DNA from: Daphnia carinata
Taxonomy: Eukaryota > Arthropoda > Branchiopoda > Diplostraca > Daphniidae
Assembly: GCF_022539665.2 (NCBI RefSeq)
Contig: NC_081336.1
Location: 6,058,278 to 6,122,277, forward strand
Length of the DNA stretch: 64,000 nt
Direction of reading: 5' to 3'
Shown: piece after piece, positions 1 through 14,300 of the stretch
How the letters are laid out: each line of letters begins with the position of its first letter
Position numbering within the stretch: the first letter of the stretch is position 1
Notes under the pieces: generated by a model
What the model was told of the DNA's origin: nothing
Seen by the model: only the letters and a program-made list of their open reading frames with translations
Databases searched by the model: none
Position numbers and translations under genes: made by a program

Positions 1-1021
1 TATCAAGTGATGGACGGTATTCGTACTGATTTGACAGTACTCCAAAATAACCGACAGACTTGGAAAATGCTGGGGATGTAACGTTTGGGGAAAAGGAGCA
101 TGTTCAATGACTTTGCCCGATACTTAAGCCAAACGTAACTTGAAAACTATGATTTATCAGTTTTGTCGCTGCCGTGATTTTTTTTCTCCCTTTTTTTTTC
201 CTTATTTGAGAACATCAACTGTAGATGTGCGCCAAACACGTGAAAGGCCGAAGAAATAAGCAAAAGAAAAATGATTTAAGGAGTTCTACGTTAGCTTTTT
301 TCAAATGAAAGAGTTCTATCAGAAGAGTAATTGTGTAACAATAAACTACAGGGGTGTCGGGTTTAAATTTTCTTATGATATACCATGACTGGTATTTGCC
401 TCAAGAGGATAAACATAACTAAAACACAAAAAAATTCCATGAGAATGAATATTAGTAAACTGAAGGGGTGCTAGAATAGCATGGGTCTTTTCGAATAAGA
501 AAAGAAAAGAACAGGAGGGTGTAGGCAAAATTGACGTGAGAAGAATTGCATTTAGAGATTTTCTTTGTTATGCGCATACCCAGACGTTTGACACAACCAT
601 CGCTTCCATGACGTCCAGTGAAATACCGGTATTAACTAACCATATTTTATTTGAAGGATGGCCGTATCTGTCTGAATCCTATACACGGGGGTAAAACCGA
701 TAATCTCGTTTTCAAGGAGCGTACTATGATTAGCACTGTAGCTTGGCGCAAGTATTGAAGGCGTGTAGTTTAGCTATTGATGGGAGTTGTTGACGCATTT
801 CTTTCTAAATTTTGTTTTCTAGTTACTTGTGGTATTATGAATTGCAGGATTTTTCGTGATTATGTCTGGTTGTAATGTTTCACGCTTGTAGGATCGGAAG
901 ACTACAGATGCACAACTACGGATTTAGTTTCGCCATACAACGGCGATGGAGTTAGCTAACTCGTCGCGAGAGAGAGTTACGCGAGACAACGAGGCTGGTG
1001 TGTCATCAGATTTTGCAATAA
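1..1021. other. Region downstream of Shaker (3' UTR and beyond)
   Basis: I see no exon in this AT-rich stretch. The Shaker stop codon lies at 1022-1024 on the minus strand, so the part nearest 1021 should be its 3' untranslated region. A minus-strand AATAAA (TTTATT at 646-651 on the plus strand) is a possible polyadenylation signal, which would give a 3' UTR of roughly 400 bases. Nothing else is recognisable. Confidence 0.4.
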
Positions 1022-1194
1022 TCAAACATCCGTCTCGACGGTGAAAACATTTGTGTTACTGATGTTGTTATTATAGCGGGTGCTGCAGTTTTGTTTCTTG
1101 GTCAGTGGCGTCTCTAGAAGCATGCCTTCTTCCAAGTCCATAATATCAGAACCACCAGAATCTGACAATGAATCTCGCTTGTTGCGTGCATGAC
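1022..1194 (-). CDS. Sh: Shaker C-terminal exon
   Basis: This last coding exon follows acceptor gatgacag and enters in phase 1, so the split codon gives [11 protein letters not shown]. It carries the conserved segment [14 protein letters not shown], matching the SESSSDIMDLDDG-type segment of arthropod Shaker, and ends in VETDV followed by TGA. The terminal ETDV is the Kv1 PDZ-binding motif for Dlg/PSD-95-type scaffolds. The tail is only 56 residues after the junction, with no poly-Gln. Confidence 0.9.
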
Positions 1195-4100
1195 CTGTCA
1201 TCATAGAAATACAACGAAAATTCTTTAATATTTTTTTTCCAGAAGCATCAATGGGATTTCCGTTTGTCTCAATCAGGTTCGAGGTTTGGTGTAATATGTT
1301 CTATTACACAAGGTACTAGAAAATTGAAAAAGAAAAATATTGTGTAAGCAAATATTTAAATAGCTATTTCGCTAGCGAGTTTTAAATCTGCATAGAAGGA
1401 CAACGGGTGTTATTATCTTGCGACGATCCTCCATGCGCAGGTCACCGAATCGTCCGTCAGGATTACCGCATTACAGGAGATCGAAGTACATTGCGCACAG
1501 TAAATGGCGTAGTCATTTCGGCCATAAAGTTTACTGTACGGAAGAATGGGGACAATGCACACTGTTTTGTAAAAACCTGCACGAACTTGCATTGCCCTGT
1601 CTTAGTTCTTTCTGGACTAATGCTAATTTTGGCAGACATTCTGCATTTGTAAAATAGGTCACCGACTTTTTAAAAGAGATGATGGAAATTAAACTAGGGA
1701 GGAAAAAAACCTTTTGTTTTTCTGCGCCCGAAAATGAAAGATTAAAAGAATTTTCAGATTTGTTCCTAAAGGATTTCTCCTTGTAGCTTTTCTATTGAAA
1801 CATGATTTTTAAAAAAGGGTTATGGTATGCTCGTCTTTAAAATGACGTACTCAAGAGTTCAACCCTTTTCATATTTACTTGACTGTTGCGACTGCAACGA
1901 CCTTTTTTTCTTTCTAACTTTGAAGTTTGATAACAGTAACATAGAGGATCATATACCTAAAGTGCCAGGAAGGTAAGGACAGCTTGTGACGTGATTGAAA
2001 TTTTGCGACTGCATTTCCTCTTGATCGGTTTCTCGATGGTAAAAGTAATTGAAGTTGGAGACGATGACAGGTACGGGAAGGGCAATAGTAAGTACACCAG
2101 CAATTGCGCAAAGTGAGCCCACGATTTTCCCCCATACTCCCACTGGCCTGTAAAGTTGTAATAAAAAATCACACAAAAATGGTGCCGGTTAATAGATACA
2201 AGATGATCTTATCGTACAAAAAAAAAAAATGGCATATCAGACCAAAATTATAAAGCGAGGCATAATTCGAAGGGGGGGCATCTCAAAATTTACGAGCACC
2301 AGAACATTTACATTTGCGTTTTCGCCAGGAATGGATAGAGAACACCACTCAGTATTCTGGCGTAAATATCACAGGTGAATTTGAGTTACCCTTCCGACGA
2401 ATGAAATACTTCATTTTGTCGACTTCCTCGTTCCCTACAACGATTGGCAGTGAAAATGCAAGAATTCTACAACAGCGAAGAAGAAATAAGGAAAAAGCCA
2501 ACAACGAAAAATCACAAGGCAGCAACAAAATAAAGAAAAAATGATCACAGTCCGTCACCAAGGAAATCTGAATTTTAATGTAATTGCAATTGTTCGCAAG
2601 CGACCATAAACCTGGAATGCGAGAACCAAACTCACAGGTTTATTTTTAAATAGTTTTGAACGAAAGTGTAAGAAAACGATTGCCTTGGTTACGGCAAACT
2701 AACTAGCAGAATTGATAATCACATTATTAAGTGCACGGGGTGTTGTGTTAATCCAGGGACTTTAGCTGAATGCGCATTCAAAGTAATTTTAAAGGATACA
2801 CATACATAATAATTAAAAAACAAAGAGGTGGAGTGGATCGAACAACTTGGCAATGTTAGTTTTTAGTACACCAAACGATACGGGTTCATGTTAACCGACA
2901 GACAGTTTTTAGTAGTAACGGATCAAAGACACAACTGCAAAAGAGAAGAAATATAGAAAGCCGGTCAAAGAAAGATTTAAAAAAAAAAGATGTATAGGAA
3001 AAAGGGATGAAAAAAGGAGAAAGAAATTGAAGGGCAGGCAAGTACATCGTACGTCATGTCACCATAGCCGACGGTGGTCATCGTGACTACGGCCCACCAG
3101 AAAGCATCCGGGATGGATTTGAAGTGGGATACCTCCGAGCCAGCCTCGGCAAAATAGACGGCACTTGAAAATAATATTACGCCTGCAAAGTGAGGCGGAG
3201 TTTCGGGTCAAAGTAATCCTTAATAGGTTTGTCTGAATTTGTATCTCTATTGCCATACAGTAATATTATTTAGATGCAAAGTAACTTAACCACTCCTCAC
3301 AACAAATGTGGGCGGCAAACAGCTATCATAAGTGAATCAATCGTTTCTACCTACCAAACAATCCGATTCTAATTAAAAACAATTTTTCAAACGATACACT
3401 ATCAACAGCAAACACCAAAGCTTCAGATAGATCTTAATAGCTATAGATAATATTTTTTTGAAAGTCACGATTGGTTTCCTTCTTGTAGCTTACTGATATG
3501 ATATGCTCTCCGATGAGGAACCCAGCTAACACTGACTTACTCAAGCTACCGGCTTAAAAATGAAAGGCAGCAAATAAAACGCGATGTACTGGAAAAAAAA
3601 AAATGAAACAAGTTCGAAAAGCTAACTGGTAAATATACATACGTATATATATGTCTCGTGATTCTGGTCACGGCCCATTTAACTTCTTTTAGTGCGATTC
3701 ACATTTCCCCATAAGTTGGTCGGTTTTATTTGTTGTTTTGTCTGACTCGCCTAACACCACTGAAAAAGGGAATTAAAAAAAAACAATACTACGAAATTTT
3801 TACATGATTTCTTTTCCTTTGATGTCATTAATTTGACGGTTTAATGGTGACGCCATTTTTAGATGCACTGGGAAAAAATAACGATTTTGCGAAAGCGCTC
3901 TAACGTTCAACAGCCTTTGCCCCGATACGTTTGAACACGATTTGATTGAAAAAAGCCCTTTAGCTCTTTCAAAATTAATTCTAAAAACCTTTTTGCAGTT
4001 AAATGAGCGTAAAACAGCTACGCCTAAAAGAAATGTGCTGAAATTCTTCTTTGCGCATAGAAAAAACGAAAACATCTTTGCGGTCATAGGACTATCGATC

Positions 4101-5339
4101 ATTGTATCTTGCATTTCTCCTGAAATTACTAATGCTAACGAACCAAATATTGAAAAAAAAAATTTGACTCAAAGGACCGATAATACAACTGCGTCGCGTA
4201 CGCGACAGGATACAATTTTCGCGGAGAAAACTTACGATGCTAAGATGCTGTTCAAAATGATCTATCTTTAGCACACGAGGAATACGGATAGGCAGGCCCA
4301 GCAAACGAAAGGCGAAACGTAAACTAACTAACCATAACAACTACAAAGAACTTCAATATTATTTTTTCTTATTCGAAAACTGTGATTTCAATAAGTTGGC
4401 AACTAACTAGATACAAAATTTACACACATAATAAACGCAAAAAAAAGAGAGACAATACTGAGCAATATCCTGCATTTCCCTTGCATTATAGGTATGATGC
4501 TAAAACTATGACCTAAGAATCATCGAAATAAATAAATCCAAGGTTGCTTAATTGATCCGTAACAACCACATTTGCCAACTCGTTGGTCAATGTACTCTAG
4601 GCATCCGACAACACGAAAGAACTTAAAAATTCAACGCTAATCAGGATCTTGCCTTAGATCTATTGGCTTTAGATTAATATGGTGAAGGAAAAGGATATGA
4701 AGAGTCAGAAGACGAGTGAAGAAAAGAAGACGAAGATGACGAGAGGCCTCGGTATGTATGGACACGAACAAAGCGAGAAACAATGAAAAAAGGTTGACAC
4801 AGGCGCACGAGCTGCTGCGGTGTGCTCAACTATCCAAAAACATCTAGACAACCAACACTTTTGACGATCGATAAACTGAACCAAATAGCAAGTAAAAGAG
4901 GTAGTAAAACTAGACACACCGGGTTGACGAAAAAAGAAAATATAAGTTTGTGGAAAAAAAATAATAATAAACGATTCAGTAAAAAAAAAAAAAAAGAAAA
5001 AGAAAAAGAAAATAGGATCACAAAAACTGAAAAATAGAAACGGAAAAGAAAGAACCGAGCATCTTTTTTTTTTTCTTGGCTCGTTAAAAGAGAGTATGAA
5101 AGAACTCGTATTTCTCAAGTCGATGAGGGTGTAAATATTACACGGCTGGAAATACCTCATATCCCCGTAACCGACGGTGGTCATGGTAACCACAGCCCAC
5201 CAAAATGCGTCCGGGATGGATTTGAAGTAGGAATATTCCGAGCCCGCCTCAGCAAAGTAGACGGCACTCGAAAATAATATAACACCTGGCAATATACACC
5301 GTCAGCAAGAACGAAAACAACCAAAAATGAAATTGTAGG

Positions 5340-5370
<31 letters not shown>

Positions 5371-8300
5371 ATCTGTTGTGTGCGTCCCGCAAGAGGGTCT
5401 CGTCTTCAGACCGTGAGCGCATCAATGTCGTGAAATTCCTTTCCGATACAAACAACAAGGAGGGATAACCACTGAAACAAAAATTGATCACGATTGCGTG
5501 CGACGCTATTCGTTCTTTTTTTATTTGTAATGTTTTTTCTCTAGAAGTGCTGCGTAAAATCCTCGAAATGTAGCGATTCTCTTTATGTGGACTGGAGATT
5601 ATTCTTAATGTTGACCAACATCGCGCATACATCGTTAGTTTATATGTATACTTTCTAGTTTTGAGCATTAATTAAATATAATTTCTGTTTTCTTTTTAGA
5701 TACTACTTACAGTAATTACATTTTGGTTATAAGAAATGAGACCGGCTACCGGTAGTTAAACAAAAAATGTAGAAAATAAGATTACATGTATCTGAAATGA
5801 AACTTAAACGATGACAATGCTAAAGTTAAATAAGACGAATGAGTAGATTGAATTGGCTTACCGATAAACAAGAAAAAAATCAAAAGTCCTAGTTCCCTCA
5901 TGGAGGCCTTGAGCGTGCGACCTAGAATCTGGAGTCCCTTGGAGTGGCGAGAGAGTTTGAATATTCGAAACACTCGAACAAGTCGAATGACTCGAAGGAT
6001 GGCCAAAGACATGGCCTGATTGCTGTTCCGCTCTTGTGGTGGTCCTCGGTGGATTCCGTCGTCGATGTCCTCCTCTTCTGCCAGGACAGTGGCCAACGTT
6101 ATGAAGTAAGGAATGATGGCCATAATGTCGATGACATTCATCATATCTTTAAAAAAGTTTCGTTGGTTTGGACAACATATGATGCGTACGATGATCTCGA
6201 AAGTAAACCACACTATGCAGATTGTTTCGATGAGAAAAAATGGGTCTGTAAAGTCGGGCACTTCGTCCTCCTCAATTCTCGTCAGATTGTCAGTGCCGTT
6301 GAAAAGTTTATAATGTCTGAACTCCGGCAACGTTTCAAGGCAAAATATGACGATCGAAAGGAGAATGACCACTACTGAGATGATGGCTACCACGCGAGCT
6401 GCTTGTGAACTTTCCGGATACTCGAAAAGTAACCACACTTTCCTCTTCCACTCAATTTCAGGTAGCGGTCTTTCTTCCTCTTTAATGAAGCCCTCGTCCT
6501 CCCTACAATCCGAAAACAAAACAAACACAACACAAATGTATCTCAGTTTGTTTTCAAATTAGTAGCATTCCGCAGAAGGTCATCAGCTTGAGCGAGAATT
6601 CAAATCGATCTTTTTGCAATCAATAATGGTGGAGGGAAAGCGTTGAAAGTGAACCAACCGAATGCATCGAATCTACCTGAATTTGCTTATGGCCGTTTCG
6701 CCAAGTTCGTAGAACTTGATCTCTTCAGAAAAAACATCTAGTGGAACATTGACAGGCCTCCGTAATCTGCCGCCACTCTGATAATAGTACAGGATGGCAT
6801 CAAAACAAGGCCGATTGCGATCGAAAAAGTACTCGTTCCTTAGTGGATCGAAATAACGAATCCGTCGGGCTGGATCACCCAAAAGCGTCTCAGGAAACTG
6901 GTTTAGTGTACGTAGTTGGGTTTCGAATCGTAGTCCACTCACCTAGTCCAATTTTGATAAATTTAAACATAAATTATGCACATTTTTTAGAACTATCCAT
7001 GTAGTCTTGGTTTTAGGAACCAGGCCAACTTGTACATTTTTGTTTTATGTAACTTACGCATATTAAGATTTTTTTATTTGAGTAGAAATTAGGAGCCCAA
7101 AATTCTGTTTAACACTTCACTTCTATCTTAATATAAACAACGAATTCTAATGCCAATTGGATTGCCGACTGAAAATGTTTGTCGTGCCATAGTAGAAAGT
7201 AAAACGCGGCTAATGTATCATAAGGATTTGCAAATTCTATTCACCACAAAAATTTGACTTTAATTTGGCAAAACGGGAAGCATGCTTCAATTTGTTAATA
7301 ATACATTGGCAACTTAGACAACCAGACGTGATTTGGTTGTTACTTTTGCAACTGGTTGCAACCGAAAACACCGAAAGAAAGGGTATAAAAGCAATAGCTT
7401 CCTAACTTAATGGCGAAAAAAAGAAAATATGATGGCTTGAACTATTTTAAAGAAGACATATCTTCTACACTAGCAAACTATTTCTATATTGGGCACAACA
7501 TTTAGGGCAACCGAAAGCGACTTACGTTAATGACGACCCGCTCACAGAAATCGTGGTCATGTGGAATGGGCTCAAAGGTGCCCACCCCTGGGTATTGCCC
7601 GTTCGGGTTAAGCCCGTCGTCGTCATCGTGACTTGCCAATTTGGGCAGAGACCTACAAACGAATTTAGAAAAAAAACATTAAATTTGCTATGTGTATAGA
7701 GATGCTCATAGTATCATAGTATCATCCTTTGAAAAGTCATAAAGACTACTCTGAATGTTTTGCCTCAATTTTGGACAAAAAAAAAACAAAACCATAAAAA
7801 GGAAAGCATAAACGATTCGGATTGTAAAATTCGGCAGTAGAAGCGGTTGACACGTTCGGGTAATTTTACGTCCCATAAAAGAGGACGACAGATTTGCAAG
7901 GCACAGCAACGATACGACGTCTGTTCAGTTAGCAAATGTCACACAATTAGGTTTTAATGTTTGTTCTATAAACATATGCGAATTCGTCAGAACCAAGTCA
8001 CTGTCAAAGGAAACCCGCTTTTTTATGTGACAAAATTTTCATTTGTGTCTGAAAAGGCAACACAACTGACAGCCCATACAACCGGTATTGTTTGATTGTG
8101 GAGAATCACACCGTTGCGCCCGGCCTTTTGTCGGGGTCGATCAATTAAAAAGAAAATTTGTTTTTCACGCCACACCCACTTTGTAAGTCACGCAAAATGA
8201 GAAAAGCGGCCGCTTCCGACAGTCATTACACTTGATTCGATTTTCATTAACACCAATGATCACATTACCACCACGAATGGTAGCCAAAAGAAATTTCGAC

Positions 8301-11300
8301 TTAAGTTCTTCAAGTAAAAAGGTATTTTTTATGCTTGCGAATGATAGTATATTAATAAGCTTACGAGTTGCACACTATATTTTCTTTATTTTTGAGACGC
8401 TAAGACGAAATAAGAAGGATTAGTCGACTAGTTTTCTTTTTTCTTTTTTTTTTTTTTTTACTTAATGTGTTTCTGTGAACGAGATAGCCGGAAAAACTGA
8501 CGTGGAACAGAAACATCGGTCAGTTATAAAAATTAAACTCCAGATAAATTACCTAAATAGTTCTTAACGGCCGAGAAAAGTATTTGTGTTGCACTCAACT
8601 TGGCCACGCTTGCATTTTATATTGTTCTTTTACTTTTTCGAACTCTTGTTTTTATTGCAAACCACGCAATGCGAGGAAGAATAACGAGTGCACCTTGCCT
8701 GACAAAACATAATCCGTTTCTTGTTCTTATTTGTTCTTGTATTTTTTGTTTTCTCCCTGTGGCCAAGGTTACCCTTTTGACCGCTGAAAAATTAAATCCA
8801 ATGATGATTTTTTTATTGGAACAACGACTCCAAGATAAGAAATCAACTATCACATTTACTGCTTCGTACTTGAAGAAATCTTGGTTCTACAAACAAAGCT
8901 TATTTTTGTTTCTACCGCTGCAACGATGAGGACGCAGCATTTGTTTGATTAGCAATGTTGACATTATGAGTCTATGTATACGATTGCGATTGGAACCGAC
9001 TTTGCGGATTTCGTACTGCTTGTGTGTTTTCCATAAACGTTTGAAAGACAACAATCGATCTATTCCGATCCTTTTGAACATGCAGCCACGGTAGGGCACG
9101 AGTTCCATTCGGGCTTTTTACTTTCCTATTTTTAGATACACCAGTCAACTCTGACGGATGGATAACATGAGGCAGAGGACAACATGAAAGCATCGCGCAG
9201 TTCATTCGAACCGCAGTAATGAATAAATGTGTTTTTCCTTTTCCTATTAACGCAGCAATGCATTTTTGTGCTGGTCTGACAAAACAGAGAATGCTTTTTA
9301 AATTGTTTTTTTTTTGCAAATTATTCGTTTTTTTTTACTAAATGAGACGGTGGAACTTACACAGATGAAAAGGTTAAACAAATAACACGTTTGTTCGACT
9401 CACGAAACTTGATCACATAGTGCTGGTGTTCCAAAAACTGAAGAATATTCTAGCTAAGTGAAGATAGAGCTGTGAACGTCCAATACCTGTGCCGCCGGTG
9501 AACTGGATAGCATCCATCCATGTTTAGTATATCAACTTTTGTTTTTAGTGATTAGATAAATGAAGTTTCTGTTCTAGTTATTGGTTCTTCGAATCTTCCA
9601 TTGAATGACGTCAACGTGAAAAGCGACACCAGCGAGTGACAAACCTCAAGACAAGGCAACGTCACCGATGCCACGCATCTTCTCGATACGACGACGTTGG
9701 CATATTAGTTCTTCTTACTACGTACATCCATCGCAGGAGATGAGCCATTGGATCTGATGAGATAAGCTGCTACGAGGCTGCCACTGGGCCATTTCCATCG
9801 ATCAAATTGGAAAAAAAAACCACTCCCCCATAGACGGATTAGAAGTATACACACATGTACACTACTGTTGGGTCGTTGATATTTGGGACGTGCTAATTGC
9901 GGATCGATTACCCAACATTTAAAAAATGGAGGGAAAAAAGTTCGTGTAATGAGGGGTACGTAAACGTGATGGATAACGGACGTTGACGCAGCGATTGAAG
10001 CCACCAGTGCACCACCAACCACTTGCCACCTGGAGCGCTGTGTCTAGATACGTTCACATGGTCGTGTTTCCTTCAGAGGACTGCTGCTTATGGCAGACGG
10101 TTGGTGTGTGTTTGCCGTGCGAGCTACGTTTTGTCGGTTTCAAAGTTCTGTGTTAGCAGCTACTCTCGCAACCGTTGCTCTTGTTCTATAAGAGCGAATC
10201 GATGCGTAGCCTCTGCATAGACGCACAGCATCGACTTGTAGAGAGGATGGTGCACAGTCGACGAGCTGATCGGACGAAATCTCGTCCGATTTCTCGCATG
10301 CACCAGATACCGTAGCGGAAAAGGGGGGGAAAAAAAAGGAGGAAGGCTGGTAAGGTTTTGCTACGAACGCGATAAGGGGGGCGGTCTGTTTTCACGTAAG
10401 GATGTCATAGACGGCATCCAAAGCGAGGTTCAATTGAGCAAGATGATACTGTGTGCGTGTCGCTAGCATTGATCCAGCTTACAATAATGCAGCTGCCACT
10501 AGCTACTTTTGGCTTGCACATCTTCGTCGTCTTCATCTTCTCATTATTATTCGACTTTTTCTTTTCCTTTTCTTATTTGCCATTGCATAGACGTATGCAC
10601 TCCTACAGCACCTTGTAGTGCCCTGAACTCCGCATGTCCCTTCTTTTCTATTCGTCTCTTGTTTCTGAAACTTGCATAAGGACACGCTCACAAAAACGGA
10701 TTGGTTCCTTGGTCGATTTCGCCCTCTGCACTTGTGCACTGATGTCTGTGGGCTTGTGCATTCCTGTGCAACTCTGGCACGTGCTCTCTCAACCACAGCT
10801 CGACATCTCTTGTTTTTATATCTCACTGTCTCCCCTTTTCTTCGCCTCTCTTATCATTGATTTTGCTGCTTAGCCACGACAAACATGCGTACTGAAAAGA
10901 GTATAACACACAAAAGGAAAACAGCGAGTTTGATGGGAAATGGCATGTTGACAGGCACCTTCAAAATAGCGGCAACTTTCTGAACGGTTGACTATTCTAG
11001 AGAAAAACACACACACACACACACACAAAAAAGCTATCGCAAGAGACAAAACAATGTCAGTTTCTAGTGCTGTCTAAATGTCATTTGTCAATCGACCTGG
11101 CTTCGTATTATTCACGTAGTCTTTTAATAAACGAGAACAGATTAAAAACAATAGAGAGTGCATCCCAACTGAGTTTTTGAGATAAGTGTCAGCTGTTTCA
11201 AGACATGGAAATTCAGCAGACTAGTCGATACGTGCATCGATTGTTAACTGCGTAAATGTGAGGTCATTAACAGTTCTCAGTGGTACCCCACGTAAGAACG

Positions 11301-14300
11301 AAGTAAAGGACGACACAACAATAACAGGGCAAAAACAAGCCCGTGGATCGCAATTAGGATAAGAATATCTAAACTATAGTAAAATATTTAGGCAACATCG
11401 CGAGGGCATAAACGCGTGCCACGCTTGAACTTAAGCAAATAATGAATCAAAACCGTTAATCCTAGTCTCCGCCTATGAAACAGCGTGGGACTACTACACA
11501 AACGATTGGTACGAGACGCCCCACATAAATGATAAATAACTTGAGATCACGATGCAAACTAGCCGGCCTACTGCCTGCGTCATTTAAAGTTTGAAACAAT
11601 TAAGCTGGCAAACTCTTCCACATGGAAATTTGTTGTTATAAAAAGCTCAAAAAACAAAAAAAAAAAAAACGAAGAACTAAGTTATTTAAAAAAAACAACA
11701 ACAACAAAACACGGGGTATTGAGAAGAAAGAATAGGTGGGAATTAATGCGACGTAAACTAGTGAGTAGAGTAGACGAGCGGTGGAGCATGAGTCGACTTC
11801 TCGTCATTGAGTTTCAGTCACTATACACTGGTACTTTTAGCGTGAGCATTGAGCCAAACGACTTTGAAGGAAAGGAGGTACAGCAAAGTGGTAGACTAAC
11901 GGAGAGAAAAAGAGAAGGGAGTAAGGGAGAGGGGGACAGGGGGGTGGAGGACGAAATCTGCTGCAGTGCAGATGAACTGCAGCTGTTGGCGTCCAGTCGT
12001 TCAGCATCTTATTACAGCAGTGTCTAGGATGAAAATCGCGAGAGGGCGGAGACCGGAAAGTTACCAACTGTATGGATCCAGTAGAGGGTGCGGCCGGGTG
12101 GAGTCGGGCGGAGGGAGGACGAAAGAGTAAGGGGTGCGGAACTGCAGAGAACGGAGCTATAACGTGTTTCGTACAAAAAAAAAACATAATAATAATAAAC
12201 CAAAAAGAGTAGCTGGTTCAGAAAAAAAAACTCTTTCTCAGAGTCCTGCTTGGAACTATGTCTCTAAGTTGAATACGCAACTATTTCTTTTAGTTTGATA
12301 TCAAATGGTATTATATAGAAAGGCAAAAAAAAGGAGAGGGGCAGTAACGACTGCCGACTGCATCAAATATGCCTTGTTACTTTGTACTTTTTGTTCTCAG
12401 TTTGATCGACCTTTGCTTCGCTAGTTTCCTTCGAGCTACGAATCGCCTAGACTTTTTGGACAAGCATCGTTTATTCGATTTTTGTGAAATGAAAAAGAAA
12501 ACGAAAGAACAAAACAAATTTGGGACTATGGGGTATTCCTCATGCAGCCGACGTATTTACATTCACGAATGCCGGCGTGATTCTTGACGAAGAAACAAAC
12601 ATGTCTTAGATTTCTTAGCACCATCTATCCGCTTAAACGAGAAATGAACACCAGTTCAACACCGGCGGTCTGCACGAGCCTGTCACGGGTTTTCCTGGGC
12701 TTTTGGGAAGGGGGGGGGGGGGGGGGCTGATAGCGGCTTCCTTAATATCGATCAGGACGGAACGGACGGTAGCAGCGAGAAGAGCTTTAATTTTGCAGGC
12801 TAACGGAATCCAGGGTCGCAATTCGATGGGCTCGACATCAACCGGATGGCGGCTTCACGGCATTTTCTATCCGAGGTGTACATTGATAATAGAACCGGAG
12901 GTGACAAGATCGCTGTGTGGCTATATTACGGTGTTTGGTAGGTTAGAAAACGATAGCTTGATAGCTCTGCTAATCAAGTCATCGGATTACAGTAAAAGAT
13001 CCATGGGGCTAGGCTAGTTCCAACCCGCAGGGATGTCGTTGCCAAGCGCTGTCAGCCTTGGTGGTCTTCCAACCGGAAGCGTATAAAAACGCCGTTAAAA
13101 CAAGCATGAAGCTTTTCATCTCTCTCTTTCTTTTTTTCGGCAAAAATTCTACCAGTTACTGGAAATCCTTTTTTTTTCAGTTTAAAAAATTCATCACTCT
13201 TGTAGTCAATTTTTTCTTCTTTTTTTTTGTTTTTTGTTTCGACTAGAATAACAACGACGCAAGCGACGCGTATTTCTATGCTTATCGCTATGGTTGCATG
13301 CAGATATCCATCTTGTCTGATTCCATTGGGTTTTCTCTTCGTCTCCCGGCGGGACTTCGATGTTGTCTTTTTTCTTTTCCCCTTTTGGCCAACCCCTCGC
13401 CACTCAGACGCCCGTTAGACGCAGACTTCCCGTTCGTTGCAGTTTTTAGAACTATGTCACAACTTTTAATCGGCAGAACGGCAAAATGATGCGGCACTAT
13501 GTACTAGCGCTCGGCGATGCCTACTACACTAAACGTTAGTAGTAACTCAATTTTTTTTTTTTTTTTAAAGAAAAAAGAAAAATAATAATCATAAAAAAAA
13601 GGAGAAAGGGGAATCACTTTCGGATGACACAAAATTCCCCCCGGATTCAGGATTTGCTTTGAAACTGGTCGAATATAGTGAATACCAACGGATGGTAGCA
13701 CTACGTGCGTAACTTCCATAGTGCTGGTGCTATGCTCCTACAATGTGTGTGCGCGCGGTATAAATAACACATAGCACACATGTATTCCTGGCTATCGACG
13801 AAAGCAGCCACTAACTCAGTTCATCCGCATTCCCTCCCTCCGCTTATTTTGCCCCCCCCCCAACACTACGCCAAGCCACCCCCCCCCCCCATCCGCCCAT
13901 ACACTGCTGCTATGCGCACACGATTTCCCGTGCCACGCAAAGTGACACGCATCTTTAATTTTGGCGTCCTTCACGGCCATTCGCTACGTCTCTGCCCAAA
14001 GTTAACGTGTGCTCCCAGGGAACCTACTAATAGATTGGGAAGCAATCACGAGCATTAAAACCGCGTTTCTAAATGATTAACAATAAGCGTCCCACAATTT
14101 TCACTTCACGATTAGACAGGGTAATCCACCACGATCAGGCAGTCAAGTCTGCATTTATTGAGGCTTATTTCTTTTGCGATCCGAACAGGGTAAAAAAAAA
14201 AAAAAAAAGGAAAATGCACACGTAAACTTGGATAGCAGGATCACTCGATTTGTCTTCGGTCTTGATTAAAGCGGACAGACTGGGAGGATGTGTATGCTTT

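Noticed and set aside
4705-5155. Extension of the pore exon A frame past its donor
   Set aside because: The residues after GYGDM turn into Phe-rich low complexity, while the donor AG|GTATTT joins the S6 exon exactly in phase.
9470-9520. Minus-strand ATG GAT GGA TGC ... CAC AG|GTATTG as a Shaker first exon
   Set aside because: The phase fits but the donor is mediocre and the peptide ([11 protein letters not shown]) resembles no known N-terminus. Kept only as a remark.
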